From contig NW_003143302.1 of NCBI RefSeq assembly GCF_000003605.2, positions 53,172-69,596 of the forward strand: a DNA stretch of 16,425 nt, written 5' to 3'. A program made the position numbers and the translations under genes. This DNA is from Saccoglossus kowalevskii. Lineage: Eukaryota; Hemichordata; Enteropneusta; Harrimaniidae. Under the pieces are notes generated by a model. The model did no database searches. It was given only the letters and a program-made list of their open reading frames with translations, and was not told the origin of the DNA. This document shows positions 8,342 through 16,425 of this stretch, piece by piece; position 1 is the stretch's first letter; the number at the start of each line of letters is the position of its first letter.

Positions 8342-8866
8342 CCTATTTCTACATCATGTGCCTCTAATACACAAGCTCTTTCTAGACCTAAGTTTAAGTA
8401 TGACAGCAACAGTATTACAAAGACTATAAATAAAGTAAAGATAATCTTTATTTCCATCTCTATTGGATTTACTGTTGGGCTGGTGAACGACAATTAATGT
8501 TCAAACTGATGATAGACTTATGACCTGAAGTAACATAAAATAAAAGCGCCACCAAGTGACAGGAATCAAAACAATTAAACGGAGTGTACACAACTGTTAC
8601 AATGTAAAGCGCCCTCATGAGGGTTAACGGTTTAACGAACACGTATGCGGCCATAACACGGCAGAGATGAAATTACAACCAGAGTACTAGTACATTGTTG
8701 ACGTACTGTGTGCACCGAATACGTGTATAGTATAGATTTCCTTGCAATACGATCTCCAATGCAGGACTGGACTTGCGTCCAACGTTCTCATCACAACCGT
8801 GATATTTTCAGCTCCTTCGCCCGACAGCGCACATTTAAATTAAGACATCTGGATGTGGCATAATAT
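8342..8866. other. Non-coding stretch with CpG increase
   Basis: No gene is seen. A minus-strand 61-codon frame at 8469-8654 has no family features. CpG becomes more frequent from about 8560. There is a perfect 12-bp palindrome CCCTCATGAGGG (8612-8623), which is unremarkable by chance in this length. Confidence 0.6.
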
Positions 8867-8999
8867 TTAAAGGGCGGCAGTCGTCACGCCGCGTCCTATT
8901 CGATATGGAACTCATAGCGACGTACACAACACGTGTAAAATACATTGCTTGTTTACGTTAAATTCGAGCACGCGCTACGCGGCGACCACCGCGCTTTAA
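8867..8999 (+). mobile_element. TTAA-flanked MITE, copy 1
   Basis: The element is 8871-8995 (125 bp) with TTAA on both sides (8867-8870 and 8996-8999). The left end TTAAAGGGCGGCAGTCGTC and the reverse complement of the right end (TTAAAGCGCGGTGGTCGCC) are related by mostly transition differences. The body matches 15616-15730 in reverse orientation over the whole length, including CTCATAGCGACGTA and ACAACACGTGT. A TTAA target duplication is the hallmark of piggyBac-type transposition. There is no coding capacity. Confidence 0.82.
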
Positions 9000-10229
9000 T
9001 CATAACATAGTGTCGGCAAGGGATATATTCGTAAGCTGTAATCAATTGTTTTTATTTTTGTAATAGTGTAATTTAAATAAATAAAAAAAACGTAAATTCG
9101 TAGAAATGGACAAGGTGTAAAATGTAATCAGATATCTTATTTTTTTAAGCGTGAATATAAAACATTAAATGTTGTAATTCGTACGCAATTTCCAATTTTG
9201 AATCTTAAACACAAATATATTATAAAAATTTAAAATGTAATAATTAGGAATATGCTTTATCTGTAAAGTGTACAAACCTATTTTTTTTACTGTAAATGGA
9301 ACTTTCCTTTTCTTTCTAGTAAAAACGTATTACCTGTACCAAGTATACCCTTGCCCCCTTCATAATAATCGGACAGTCTGATTGGCAGCGAATTTGTTTA
9401 CCCTTGAAAGTCTGGATACTAGTATACGAACTCGGAGGGCCACACTTTATGCATAATGTCGACTCTGATCTAACCCAATTTCTGGTCATATGACAAACAA
9501 CTCTTCTCGTATTCTCAATCACACTTAATGTGTTGTACGGCGTGAATTTGTTATTTTTCACATTTTTTATTATTTTGTTTTTATTACGTCACACGTCTAC
9601 TAACTAATATAAGTTATTTTAACTATCACAGTTTCAAGTTTATCAAAACTTAAATAAAACACCAGAAAATAAATTGAAATAAAATAAAATATAGAGGATA
9701 GCATAGTCTCATCACTGTCATCGATGCTGGACATTTAAATCGCCAATATAACAAACAAATATCGCACATGTCTATCATCTCTGTGTACATTTGTACAGTA
9801 GAAAACGTGGGTTTTCGGGAAGCGTGTAAAAGCCGTCAACTACCCGGTATACAATTAGTCCGTCCTCCCAGCCACAGTCCCTGTGATAGAGGGACTATGT
9901 CTCAGCCATGCATTCAAAATTGAATGGCGGTACGTTTTATATTAGTAGCTCCAGTATTCGGGCGTAAGTGCATGTCATTTCTAGCACCGTTGATTAAATA
10001 AGTACGTTGTTATGATATTGACTCGGCGATGATTGCACGAACGCCCTCGCTGAATCTGGTCTAAACACATCGAGCCGGCGATCATCTGTCCAATTCCCCT
10101 GATACTTATTTATTGCGCCGGCTCGTTAAATTAGGGTTTATTGCTGTTACGTAACTACTGATTTTATTGATCTATAGTTGACATTTTCCGCTAACGGTGT
10201 ATGGCCACTGATCGATACGTCAGACATTT
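9000..10229. other. Non-coding stretch
   Basis: AT-rich to about 9700, then higher in CpG. Structures seen: hairpins AGTCCCT...AGGGACT (9876-9896) and CATTCAA-AA-TTGAATG (9911-9926), a 10-bp inverted pair CGAGCCGGCG/CGCCGGCTCG (10071-10080 and 10116-10125), and GTTACGTAAC (10146-10155), a PAR-bZIP-type palindrome. A minus-strand 81-codon frame (9316-9561) was not recognised. No gene is supported. Confidence 0.6.
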
Positions 10230-10447
10230 ATTGTGTGTTAGACTGGCGCAGTCGGAGCGATTAATTTGTTTTTGTAGTTTTGTAGTTTAAATAAAATAAA
10301 ATAAAATAAAATAAAATAAAATAAAATCGCGAAATGGAGATGTCGCAGGGGATTTCGCGCTAACACCTCCATTTTGCATTTTTTTTTATTTTATTTAAAC
10401 TACAAAAACAAATTAATCATCCCTACTGCGCCAGTCTAATTGTGTGT
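10230..10447. mobile_element. Mutator-like 200-bp MITE with 9-bp TSD
   Basis: The element is 10239-10438. It starts TAGACTGGCGCAGT and ends with the reverse complement. The arms 10239-10277 and 10400-10438 agree at 35 of 39 positions. ATTGTGTGT flanks it on both sides (10230-10238 and 10439-10447), and a 9-bp target duplication is typical of Mutator-like elements. Each arm contains a perfect match to the Pol III A-box pattern TRGCNNAGYNGG (10244-10255, and 10422-10433 on the minus strand), but I see no B box. The centre holds CGCGAAAT...ATTTCGCG (10328-10335 and 10352-10359). Non-coding. Confidence 0.88.
10289..10327 (+). repeat. (AAAAT)n microsatellite inside the MITE
   Basis: About eight tandem copies of a pentanucleotide lie next to the left arm. 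The right arm has only about two copies of the complementary ATTTT, so the expansion happened on one side after or during element formation. Confidence 0.93.
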
Positions 10448-12242
10448 GTAACCACCGATAAACAGATGTCGTACGTACCACCCTGTCCAACATATTTGCC
10501 GCACGAAGACATATATTGTACGGTAACCACGATATATTTATCATAAGACATTTCATACTCAACTTCAGTGACGAAACTTTATTCGAGAACATTGCATGAC
10601 GGGAGCTGTTTGTATAACAATGGCAGGTAATGAAAGCATACATAAATAAATCATTTACCGCCGAGCAAAGCGTCCCATAGCAACACGCGAGCCAATCATT
10701 CGACAACCTGCATTCAGTACAATAGCCATGTTGCAGAGTGTCGTACTTTGAGATCGGCGAACTAAGCAAGAAGGTATGTGTGACATGGCTATGTCTTGTT
10801 TTTAATGAACTTCACCTAAACATGCAATGTTTTTCACAGAGGTGAAACAGTTTCCCGATGTCTTCGCCAGTTAAGCGATTTAAGTTCGAGATCTAGCGGG
10901 CTTTGTCACGCCAGTTTGTTACGACATTGTAGCAAAACACGTTATACGCGGTCATTGCTATATACAGTGGGTCGCTTGAATTGTGTACGTTCTATTATCT
11001 TCGCATGTGTTGTTGCCGCGGCACTATGAAAGCACAACAGTTTTAAAACCAGACCAAGCAGAATTTATCAGGCAAGTGAAAGCCCAGTATTCACACTGAA
11101 ACATAGTGGGACTTCGGGTTGTGTACTGTAGTATCTGTCATGGCCGCCACCTCGTATCGTTACACCTGTCGCTAATATCATATTCGTTTCCATGTCTATT
11201 ACTTTACAGGTGATTAATCGTTTCCAATATTCGGTGATAATAACAACCAGATAGACATAAATTATCAATATTTTCCAAAGCAGTCCATTAAGTTGGTAAG
11301 TAAAAAACAAATATATTTGTTAAGTCGCAGGCGAGAAATTTAAAATCAGGAATAATCCTTTCTTTAAAAAAAGTTTTAATGCATTACATTTGTACATTGT
11401 ACGTGTGGCTGTATTGCCGACGAGGCGAGACACGTGACCGGTCGTGATTGCGTCTGTTAGTTGTGTACAATTCTCGCTAGCCGTGTTTTGTATCCAAATA
11501 ATGTTCAACAACGAACGACAGCAAAAAGCCTCCCCGTCCAGTCTTCCAATATTCATGGGTACGGTGAAAATGGTAATAAACGACCCCAATTACGATACAG
11601 TAGCTCGTATAGGTGATAATTTCTTGACAACGGATTATCGAATTCCGATAATGCCAAGTCCATGCATCCACCGCAATATATCACGCCTTCAAGGTGCACA
11701 ACATCACGGTCATCAATCGAATGGGGTGGGGTGGGGGTAATTTGACGAAATAAGCTCGATTTGATATTTTATCATATTCTCTGTTCGAAAACATGGACAA
11801 GTTTGCAAATAAATAATGAATAGTCTAATGCACCCGCGCGCCTCTCTCTCTCTCTAAGTGACCGCACTTACTTTATTATTCGGAGTTTATTAAAATTTAT
11901 GAGTGTTATCAGAAATGATTTTGAATACCAGATTGCTGATATATTCCACCGCACGCAGACAGACAATTTTACGTTGTACGAGTCATAAACACATAAAATC
12001 ACGATAAAATACATATACGTATTGTGGGGAAATTGTTACTCTGGTTACAAAACACCCGTGCATACAGTTTATTGGATGCACGCGTATGGGGGGGGGGGGC
12101 ATATGTCTGAAAACGCGAAGACAGATCTAGAAGAATCAATCGTGCCCACAGTAGACTAACAGTAAACTTTAGACACTCGTAGCCTTGTCAAGTGGGGGTG
12201 AAATACTTGAAACCACGATCACAAATCGACCTTTGGACTTAC
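10448..12242. other. Non-coding, CpG-richer stretch
   Basis: Open frames occur on both strands (largest 118 codons on minus at 10413-10769, 98 codons on plus at 11444-11740), but none resembles a known family and several overlap each other. Landmarks: CCATAGCAAC (10675-10684, half of an RFX X-box) followed by a CCAATCA motif near 10691, the TGCCGCGGCA palindrome (11014-11023), GGGGTGGGGTGGGGG (11723-11737), a (CT)n tract near 11842-11855, and a G12 run (12088-12099). Confidence 0.55.
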
Positions 12243-12272
12243 CTGCGCCATAATCACACACTACTTTGTTGG
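12243..12272 (-). other. Candidate 30-nt minus-strand exon with start codon
   Basis: On the minus strand TTTTTTCTTGTGTTCACAG precedes 12272, and GTAAGT follows 12243. Between them lie 21 bases of leader with an in-frame TAG, then ATG GCG CAG with A at -3 and G at +4. The signals would fit a small first coding exon whose continuation lies to the left. No matching downstream exon was recognised between 1947 and 12242, and good splice motifs arise by chance, so this is a weak candidate only. Confidence 0.2.
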
Positions 12273-12864
12273 CTGTGAACACAAGAAAAAATAAGTGGAT
12301 CCTTCAGCGGTTTGTTCCACAGAGGAATCACTTAGTTGATGACTTGGGAAACTTAAAACAGTCGACCGGATTGTATAGAAGTTTGGAGTTTGTTTGACGT
12401 TGCTTGGTGCGGTGATTGTTCCGCTTAGTCTGAGTTCAAACCTATGTGTTATCAATAAGGGCGTGTGTGGTGTAGAACTACTTCAATAACATCCTCCACA
12501 TTATTATCAAAGCAATAGACAATTATGGATCCTCCCGTTTGATGTCGCGGGTACCTTTGTGGGGATTATTAAAGCACAAAGCTGTGGTAATTTAGACACC
12601 CCATTTATTGGTAGTCAATTATCACCAGAGGCGGCGGCGAAGTTCAAAATAGCAATGGATTGAGGGAGTGATGTTTTCTCGCCCTGAAATGTTAGTTTCA
12701 CAAAACGTTATCAATTGACACGGCGGAAAATATTCTGTATGCTTGGTACATCATTTAAAAAGACTGCTTTCGTTTTTCTTTGATTAATTCCCTAGTAATG
12801 TAATACATTTTAGAAGTAAGGGTTTCCATGTTCCTCAGCTGGTTCTGTCGCAGATGTGGGGCAT
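12273..12864. other. Non-coding stretch
   Basis: No gene was recognised. A 64-codon minus frame at 12261-12455 overlaps the candidate small exon but lacks family features. No repeat is clear to me. Confidence 0.5.
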
Positions 12865-13006
12865 GACGCGTATTTCGTATTCGGTTGAAAACAAACTAGG
12901 TAGCGTATTTCACACCGAGTGAGCCAAGGTGTGCATTTCATAACGAGCGAGTGCTCAACTAATGGCAAGTGAAATAATGCCGGATATTACGGGTATTATA
13001 TACGTC
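12865..13006. mobile_element. Fold-back / MITE-like element
   Basis: Outer arms begin GACGCGTATTTCGTATTCGG on the left. The reverse complement on the right is similar but gapped (GACGTATATAATAC...). TATTTCAC (12906-12913) pairs with GTGAAATA (12969-12976), and CACACC (12911-12916) pairs with GGTGTG (12928-12933). A partial direct repeat, TTTCACACCGAGTGAG against TTTCATAACGAGCGAG, lies inside. There are no clear target duplications, so the boundaries are approximate. The CGAGTGAG/GTGAAATA style resembles short inverted repeats common in invertebrate genomes, from general memory only. Confidence 0.45.
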
Positions 13007-13167
13007 GCAATGTTTAACCAAACGTCATCAGGTAAAAGGAACGCATTATGCAAATATCAAAACGTCGTCGCGCAGCAGTGTTTGAATATCGGGCCATAGA
13101 CCTTAGAATATTTTAATATTTTCCAGGCGAAGCTTTTTTTTTAATAACACGCATTGCATATCAGTAC

Positions 13168-13255
13168 ATACTAGTATACGTCGTGTGTGACGCGCTCGAA
13201 CACGACGCAGTACGGTGTAGTACACCGGTTCTGGACGCAGTTCGGTGTACCACAC
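13168..13255. repeat. Dyad cluster with a 30-bp-period direct repeat
   Basis: Within 88 bases: the palindrome ATACTAGTAT (13168-13177), inverted pair CGTCGTGT/ACACGACG (13179-13186 and 13200-13207), the odd palindrome CGGTGTA-G-TACACCG (13213-13227), and a direct repeat, GACGCAG(T/A)-type 22-mers at 13204-13225 and 13234-13255 with three differences. A 62-codon frame crosses it but is not protein-like. Function unknown. Confidence 0.6.
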
Positions 13256-15615
13256 TTTTTTTGCAGCAATATTTCAAGTTTTCATCAGCGTTCAAATACA
13301 AGATAACTCATATATTACACATTTATTTATTGATCGAATACAACATTTCAACGCATCAACAACTAAATTAGCACTAATTAAATTGTTTTTCACACATGAA
13401 TTACTGACATATCGTCATGACAACCACCTCAATTTACAAACACTTCAAGCAATTTATAAATAACTATGTATTTTCATAACAGAGACGCACAACATTGGAC
13501 TAACAAACGTATATTTTTACATATTCATAATATCAGAAATATGTTAATGTAACTGTGAGGACAAATAATCATTAAACAATTTAAATTCGAGACTGGTCAA
13601 CTATATCTGTATCGATCTTCCAGTAATCGTGAAAATATGCAACACGAAAGAAACGATGTTTACTTTTCTGGTTCACTGTTCTGTTTTTCGCCACGTGTTT
13701 TCACTATTCAATAGTTGGTGTATCATTGCCCGATTGGGCTCGGCTTTCTTCATAGCAACGGTACGAGCGCTGAGGTCAATGAAGTAGCAAACAATGAACT
13801 TATTCTCATTCCATTAATGAAGGGTCGGAGTCGATCACAGATCGCTGTCACCGTGAAAGTAAAACACACTCCTACCAGTGACGCGATAGAGATATTGAAT
13901 TCCCAAACGGACGTGACCCAGGAACAAGTACCCACTCCCCGCTTAAAAACTTTGTATCTACGCCATTAACAGTCGAGACTTTTAAAGTAGCAGAAATACA
14001 GTAATCGAGCGATGAAAGCAACCATTATTAAACTGACAATTTGTAATCGATCTGTCTGCACCCGGTATTTCGAGTTTCGTCATAAAGCGAGGGTTATCAA
14101 GCCGCCGACGGTTTTGTTTATTTGTGTTTGTTTGTTATTTTCAAACCAGAGAATGTTTCACATAACGACCTTTCATGACCCTCGATACGCTTGGGCGAAC
14201 ATGCCTAGGCGGATATTTGCGTTCGTTGTTCGGTACAACAAAATGGCGATGTTGTAATTCTCTTTCACGTAGATACAATACCCGATACAAGATTGACGCG
14301 AGCGTGAGAGCACCTGTATCTAAGGGGCCTTGTACGAACAGGAGAACAGGAAACCAAACGACACCACACTGTGCGTAGATTCATTGCCCGGACACGACTA
14401 TGCTCCATAAAATGCACACCGCAGTACCACACCGGGAGGTGTCTACCTTTGTTATCGCAACTAATTTGTATCCTAAAGCCGATCAATGGGGCATTCTTAC
14501 ACACAACTGTCGCAAGGACATCAGTGGTTTTACGTAATAAAATCCCCCACAAAAGAGAAATCAATGTCGACAATAAATTATAAAGACACGCATTTTCAAG
14601 TCACTGTGGCACAAACGCAAAAAGTTCAAGACGACACAAACATAACATGGAAACATACAACTAACGATGAAAACGAAAGAGACAACAAAGGAATTAATTC
14701 AACTGGAAATGTACAGATGTTTCTTTTGAAGAAGAGCATCTGGTGGTAAAAAAAATGTCCATGCCTAAGCAAACGTCAATTTCAAAAACACAACTATTCA
14801 ACTAATAACCACATACTATTACCACCCATAAATGTTTCTGTTTATCCAAGTCAGTGTTTCATTGATATATTTTTAGTTAAAGCACAGTAAAGTACACAAG
14901 ACTGAATACTTCCAAAAGCCTTCCCTATAATGGAGGTTTCCCCCATGGGCATTGCCGAGCGCAACCATGGCAACCAAGGTCTTTCATAACAAGTCATCCA
15001 GAAAAAAAATCACAAAGAATGGTTGTATCCCACAAACATTGACTGTGTATGCCAAATAAACTTGAATAAAACAGAAGAGACTGTTGGGAATAGAATCAGA
15101 TAGTTTCAACTCATGTCCTATTTCAATTTCAAGGAAAGTAGTCCTCAATGTAAAAACTCGTACACCACCTGTTGATTCTAGCTACAACCCCTATATACTT
15201 TGGTATAACCCACCCATGGAAGACCTGATTTAAATGGGCGTAGACGTAATTAATTGGTACAGTGTATTGGTTCAAATAAACACATTCAATTAATCTTGCG
15301 GTAAAGACGTCATCTACTTTCACAACCCAGTTTGAAAGTTTACGAGAGAGGGGTTATCAGAAAACCCCCGTTTAACATCACACAGTAATATAACAAGTTT
15401 GCATAATGCACTGTAACCTTGTTACAATGAACACCTTTATAATAAATTTCCTGCTGAAATTAAAACATAGCAATGTTTCTTGCGCGCAATAAACTCAATG
15501 TATTAAGTAGTGTAACCTCAAATAAGTTGTTTATAATAAGTGTACCAACAATGAGTTGTGACAGATGTCATTCTTTCCTTGTGCTGACAATAGCTATGTA
15601 AGAAACCAGGGTGGA
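13256..15615. other. Non-coding stretch, CpG-rich to about 14.6 kb
   Basis: Several overlapping frames of 60-102 codons lie at 13715-14749 on both strands (e.g. 13715-13969 plus, 14265-14573 minus). None was recognised, and their mutual overlap argues against coding. I count 23 CpG in 14041-14340. Other landmarks are the X-box at 14961-14974, hairpin AAACAT-AGCA-ATGTTT (15463-15478) and TTGCGCGCAA (15480-15489). Confidence 0.5.
14961..14974. promoter_or_regulatory. RFX X-box-like motif
   Basis: GCAACCATGGCAAC matches the RFX consensus GTNRCC-NN-RGYAAC at all but the second position. RFX factors bind such sites in promoters of ciliary genes (family knowledge). No gene start was recognised beside it, so use is unknown. 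Confidence 0.35.
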
Positions 15616-15730
15616 TTAAAGCGTGGTGGTAGTTGCGCAGCGCGTGTTCGAATTTCATTGTGAATAAACAATGTATTCAACACGTGTTGTATACGTCGCT
15701 ATGAGCGGTGCGACGACTGCCGCCCTTTAA
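15616..15730 (-). mobile_element. TTAA-flanked MITE, copy 2 (inverted)
   Basis: The element is 15620-15726 (107 bp) with TTAA at 15616-15619 and 15727-15730. Its reverse complement aligns end to end with copy 1 at 8871-8995: GGGCGGCAGTCGTC, CTCATAGCGACGTA, ACAACACGTGT, ATTCGAACACGCGCT. The main difference is a shorter segment after GTCGTC. The ends are inverted repeats with mostly C/T and G/A changes. Two copies with the same ends and TTAA flanks make this a real transposed family. Confidence 0.82.
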
Positions 15731-15865
15731 ACAGGCACATGCACACTCCTTTCACAAACAATTGTTTTTATTTAGTAATTGCGAGTCAATATCTGTATTC
15801 CTTTTTGTGCATATTGAATTTATATACCCTAGTCATACGGCTGTTCATATACCGTACTTCATGTG
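15731..15865. other. Short non-coding stretch
   Basis: AT-rich. A chance frame with hydrophobic residues begins here (15739-16017) and runs through the direct repeat and G run; it is not family-like. Confidence 0.4.
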
Positions 15866-15902
15866 GTAGCAACATATATCATCATCTCAATGTGTCTATA
15901 TA
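15866..15902 (+). repeat. 37-bp direct repeat, first copy
   Basis: GTAGCAACATATATCATC... matches 16179-16215 at 35 of 37 positions in the same orientation, 313 bp apart. TTCATG precedes both copies with small spacing differences. Confidence 0.85.
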
Positions 15903-15985
15903 CAGAGCAGCCATCACTCTGATTCCAACATTTTTTTTTTGTCAGGGTGGTGTGGTAATTTTTTGTCTTGTTACGTGTTTGGAGA

Positions 15986-15996
15986 GGGGGGGGGGG
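15986..15996 (+). repeat. G11 homopolymer
   Basis: A run of eleven G, preceded by GGAGA. One of three G/C homopolymers of 11-12 bases in the window (7152, 12088, 15986). It lies between the two direct repeats. Confidence 0.9.
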
Positions 15997-16064
15997 CAAT
16001 ACAGCTCACGAACATAATTGTATCGGATAATACATACAAGGCACAATTTTATAAGTTGAAAGTC

Positions 16065-16122
16065 AACAAGCTGCTCTCTGATTGGACAGCTTGTTCAGGG
16101 TTGGGGTTTGGTATCCAATCAG
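16065..16122. promoter_or_regulatory. Nested inverted repeats around two CCAATCAG motifs
   Basis: AACAAGCTG (16065-16073) pairs with CAGCTTGTT (16087-16095), enclosing a CCAAT motif on the minus strand. That motif, TCTGATTGGA (16077-16086), pairs with TCCAATCAGA (16114-16123). The two inverted pairs interlock, so they cannot both form fully. CCAATCAG is an NF-Y-type core. The arrangement may be a control site or part of the repeat family also seen near 3.8 kb. Confidence 0.4.
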
Positions 16123-16178
16123 ACACAATCTTGTATTAAAGTAGCTTTGCATTGACTTCACTAAGCTGGTTCATGAGT

Positions 16179-16215
16179 GTAGCAACATATATCATCGTCT
16201 CAATGTGTCTACATA
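16179..16215 (+). repeat. 37-bp direct repeat, second copy
   Basis: Differs from the copy at 15866-15902 at two positions (A to G and T to C). The flanking sequence after both copies diverges quickly. Confidence 0.85.
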
Positions 16216-16425
16216 GCTGCGCGTCTAAGACCAATGGTTAAACACATTTTCAAAATGACAGCCACCGTTACAGGTCTTTTGGGCACAAGGGCAAACAAGT
16301 AGTGATTTAATAACCAAAGTACAATGAATCACATAGTGTTGTAGTCAAGGATCAGAGATATTTGTTTTGGAGGCGGGACAGATGGAGAGACTTGAGGTCT
16401 TTTCTGACTACACACAATAAAACTT
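16216..16425. other. Non-coding right end
   Basis: I see no gene or repeat. AATAAA occurs near 16417, close to the window end, without an identifiable transcript. Confidence 0.4.

Noticed and set aside
10413-10769. 118-codon minus-strand frame as a gene
   Set aside because: Its end lies in the right arm of the Mutator-like MITE, and the protein shows no family features or membrane or secretion pattern.
11291-11300. Plus-strand donor GTAAGT as the end of an exon
   Set aside because: A six-base donor match is expected several times in 16 kb, and no coding frame, acceptor or start supports an exon before it.
11723-11737. G-quadruplex
   Set aside because: Only three runs of four or five G are present; a stable four-run motif is not evident without bulges.
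13715-14749. Cluster of 60-102-codon frames on both strands as an orphan gene
   Set aside because: Frames overlap on opposite strands and in different phases, have no recognisable motifs and no consistent splice joins; CpG-rich DNA has fewer stop codons by chance.
15623-15656. tRNA-like SINE head with a B-box-like TGTTCGAATTT
   Set aside because: No proper A box at the right distance, and the segment is explained by the TTAA-flanked inverted-repeat element.

Overview
This is a eukaryotic, almost certainly invertebrate metazoan, genomic window. It is AT-rich, its one gene is cut by GT-AG introns, and most of it is non-coding DNA full of short inverted-repeat elements, a minisatellite and homopolymer runs. 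The species cannot be fixed from the sequence. A marine bilaterian (hemichordate, cephalochordate, mollusc, brachiopod or annelid) is a guess based on the gene type and repeat style.

Positions 53-1946 (+) hold the last three coding exons of a type I BMP receptor serine/threonine kinase (BMPR1, the ALK3/ALK6 class). They encode the end of the activation segment through the C-terminal lobe and the stop codon. Exons lie at 53-228, 763-893 and 1821-1946. The splice phases agree (1/2, then 0), and all visible donors and acceptors are canonical. The upstream exons (ligand-binding domain, membrane segment, GS box, N lobe, catalytic loop) lie outside the window. Intron 1 carries a 161-bp inverted-repeat element and intron 2 an imperfect ~150-bp fold-back.

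From 1947 to the right end no coding sequence could be supported. The next 6.5 kb is CpG-poor. It holds a probable 3'UTR, a degenerate ~19-bp repeat (2652-2800) that runs into a 53-bp minisatellite with a 156-bp higher-order repeat (2802-3309), and a local cluster of mobile-element relics. That cluster has four copies of a TA-flanked MITE family (4686, 5571, 7868, 8190) and one hAT-like MITE (5087-5487) with a perfect 29-bp terminal inverted repeat and a 7-bp target duplication.

From about 8.56 kb CpG dinucleotides become several-fold more frequent. This half holds a TTAA-flanked MITE pair in opposite orientation (8867-8999 and 15616-15730), a Mutator-like 200-bp MITE with a 9-bp target duplication and a Pol III A-box match in each end (10239-10438), another fold-back (~12865-13006), a cluster of dyads (13168-13255), a 37-bp direct repeat (15866 and 16179), and CCAAT- and RFX-like motifs. 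A 30-nt minus-strand segment with good splice signals and an ATG (12243-12272) is the only weak hint of a second gene.

I see no operon-like or multi-gene system and no convincing undescribed protein system. The novelty here is in the repeats: several apparently unnamed non-autonomous element families with clean ends and target duplications, and a nested satellite.
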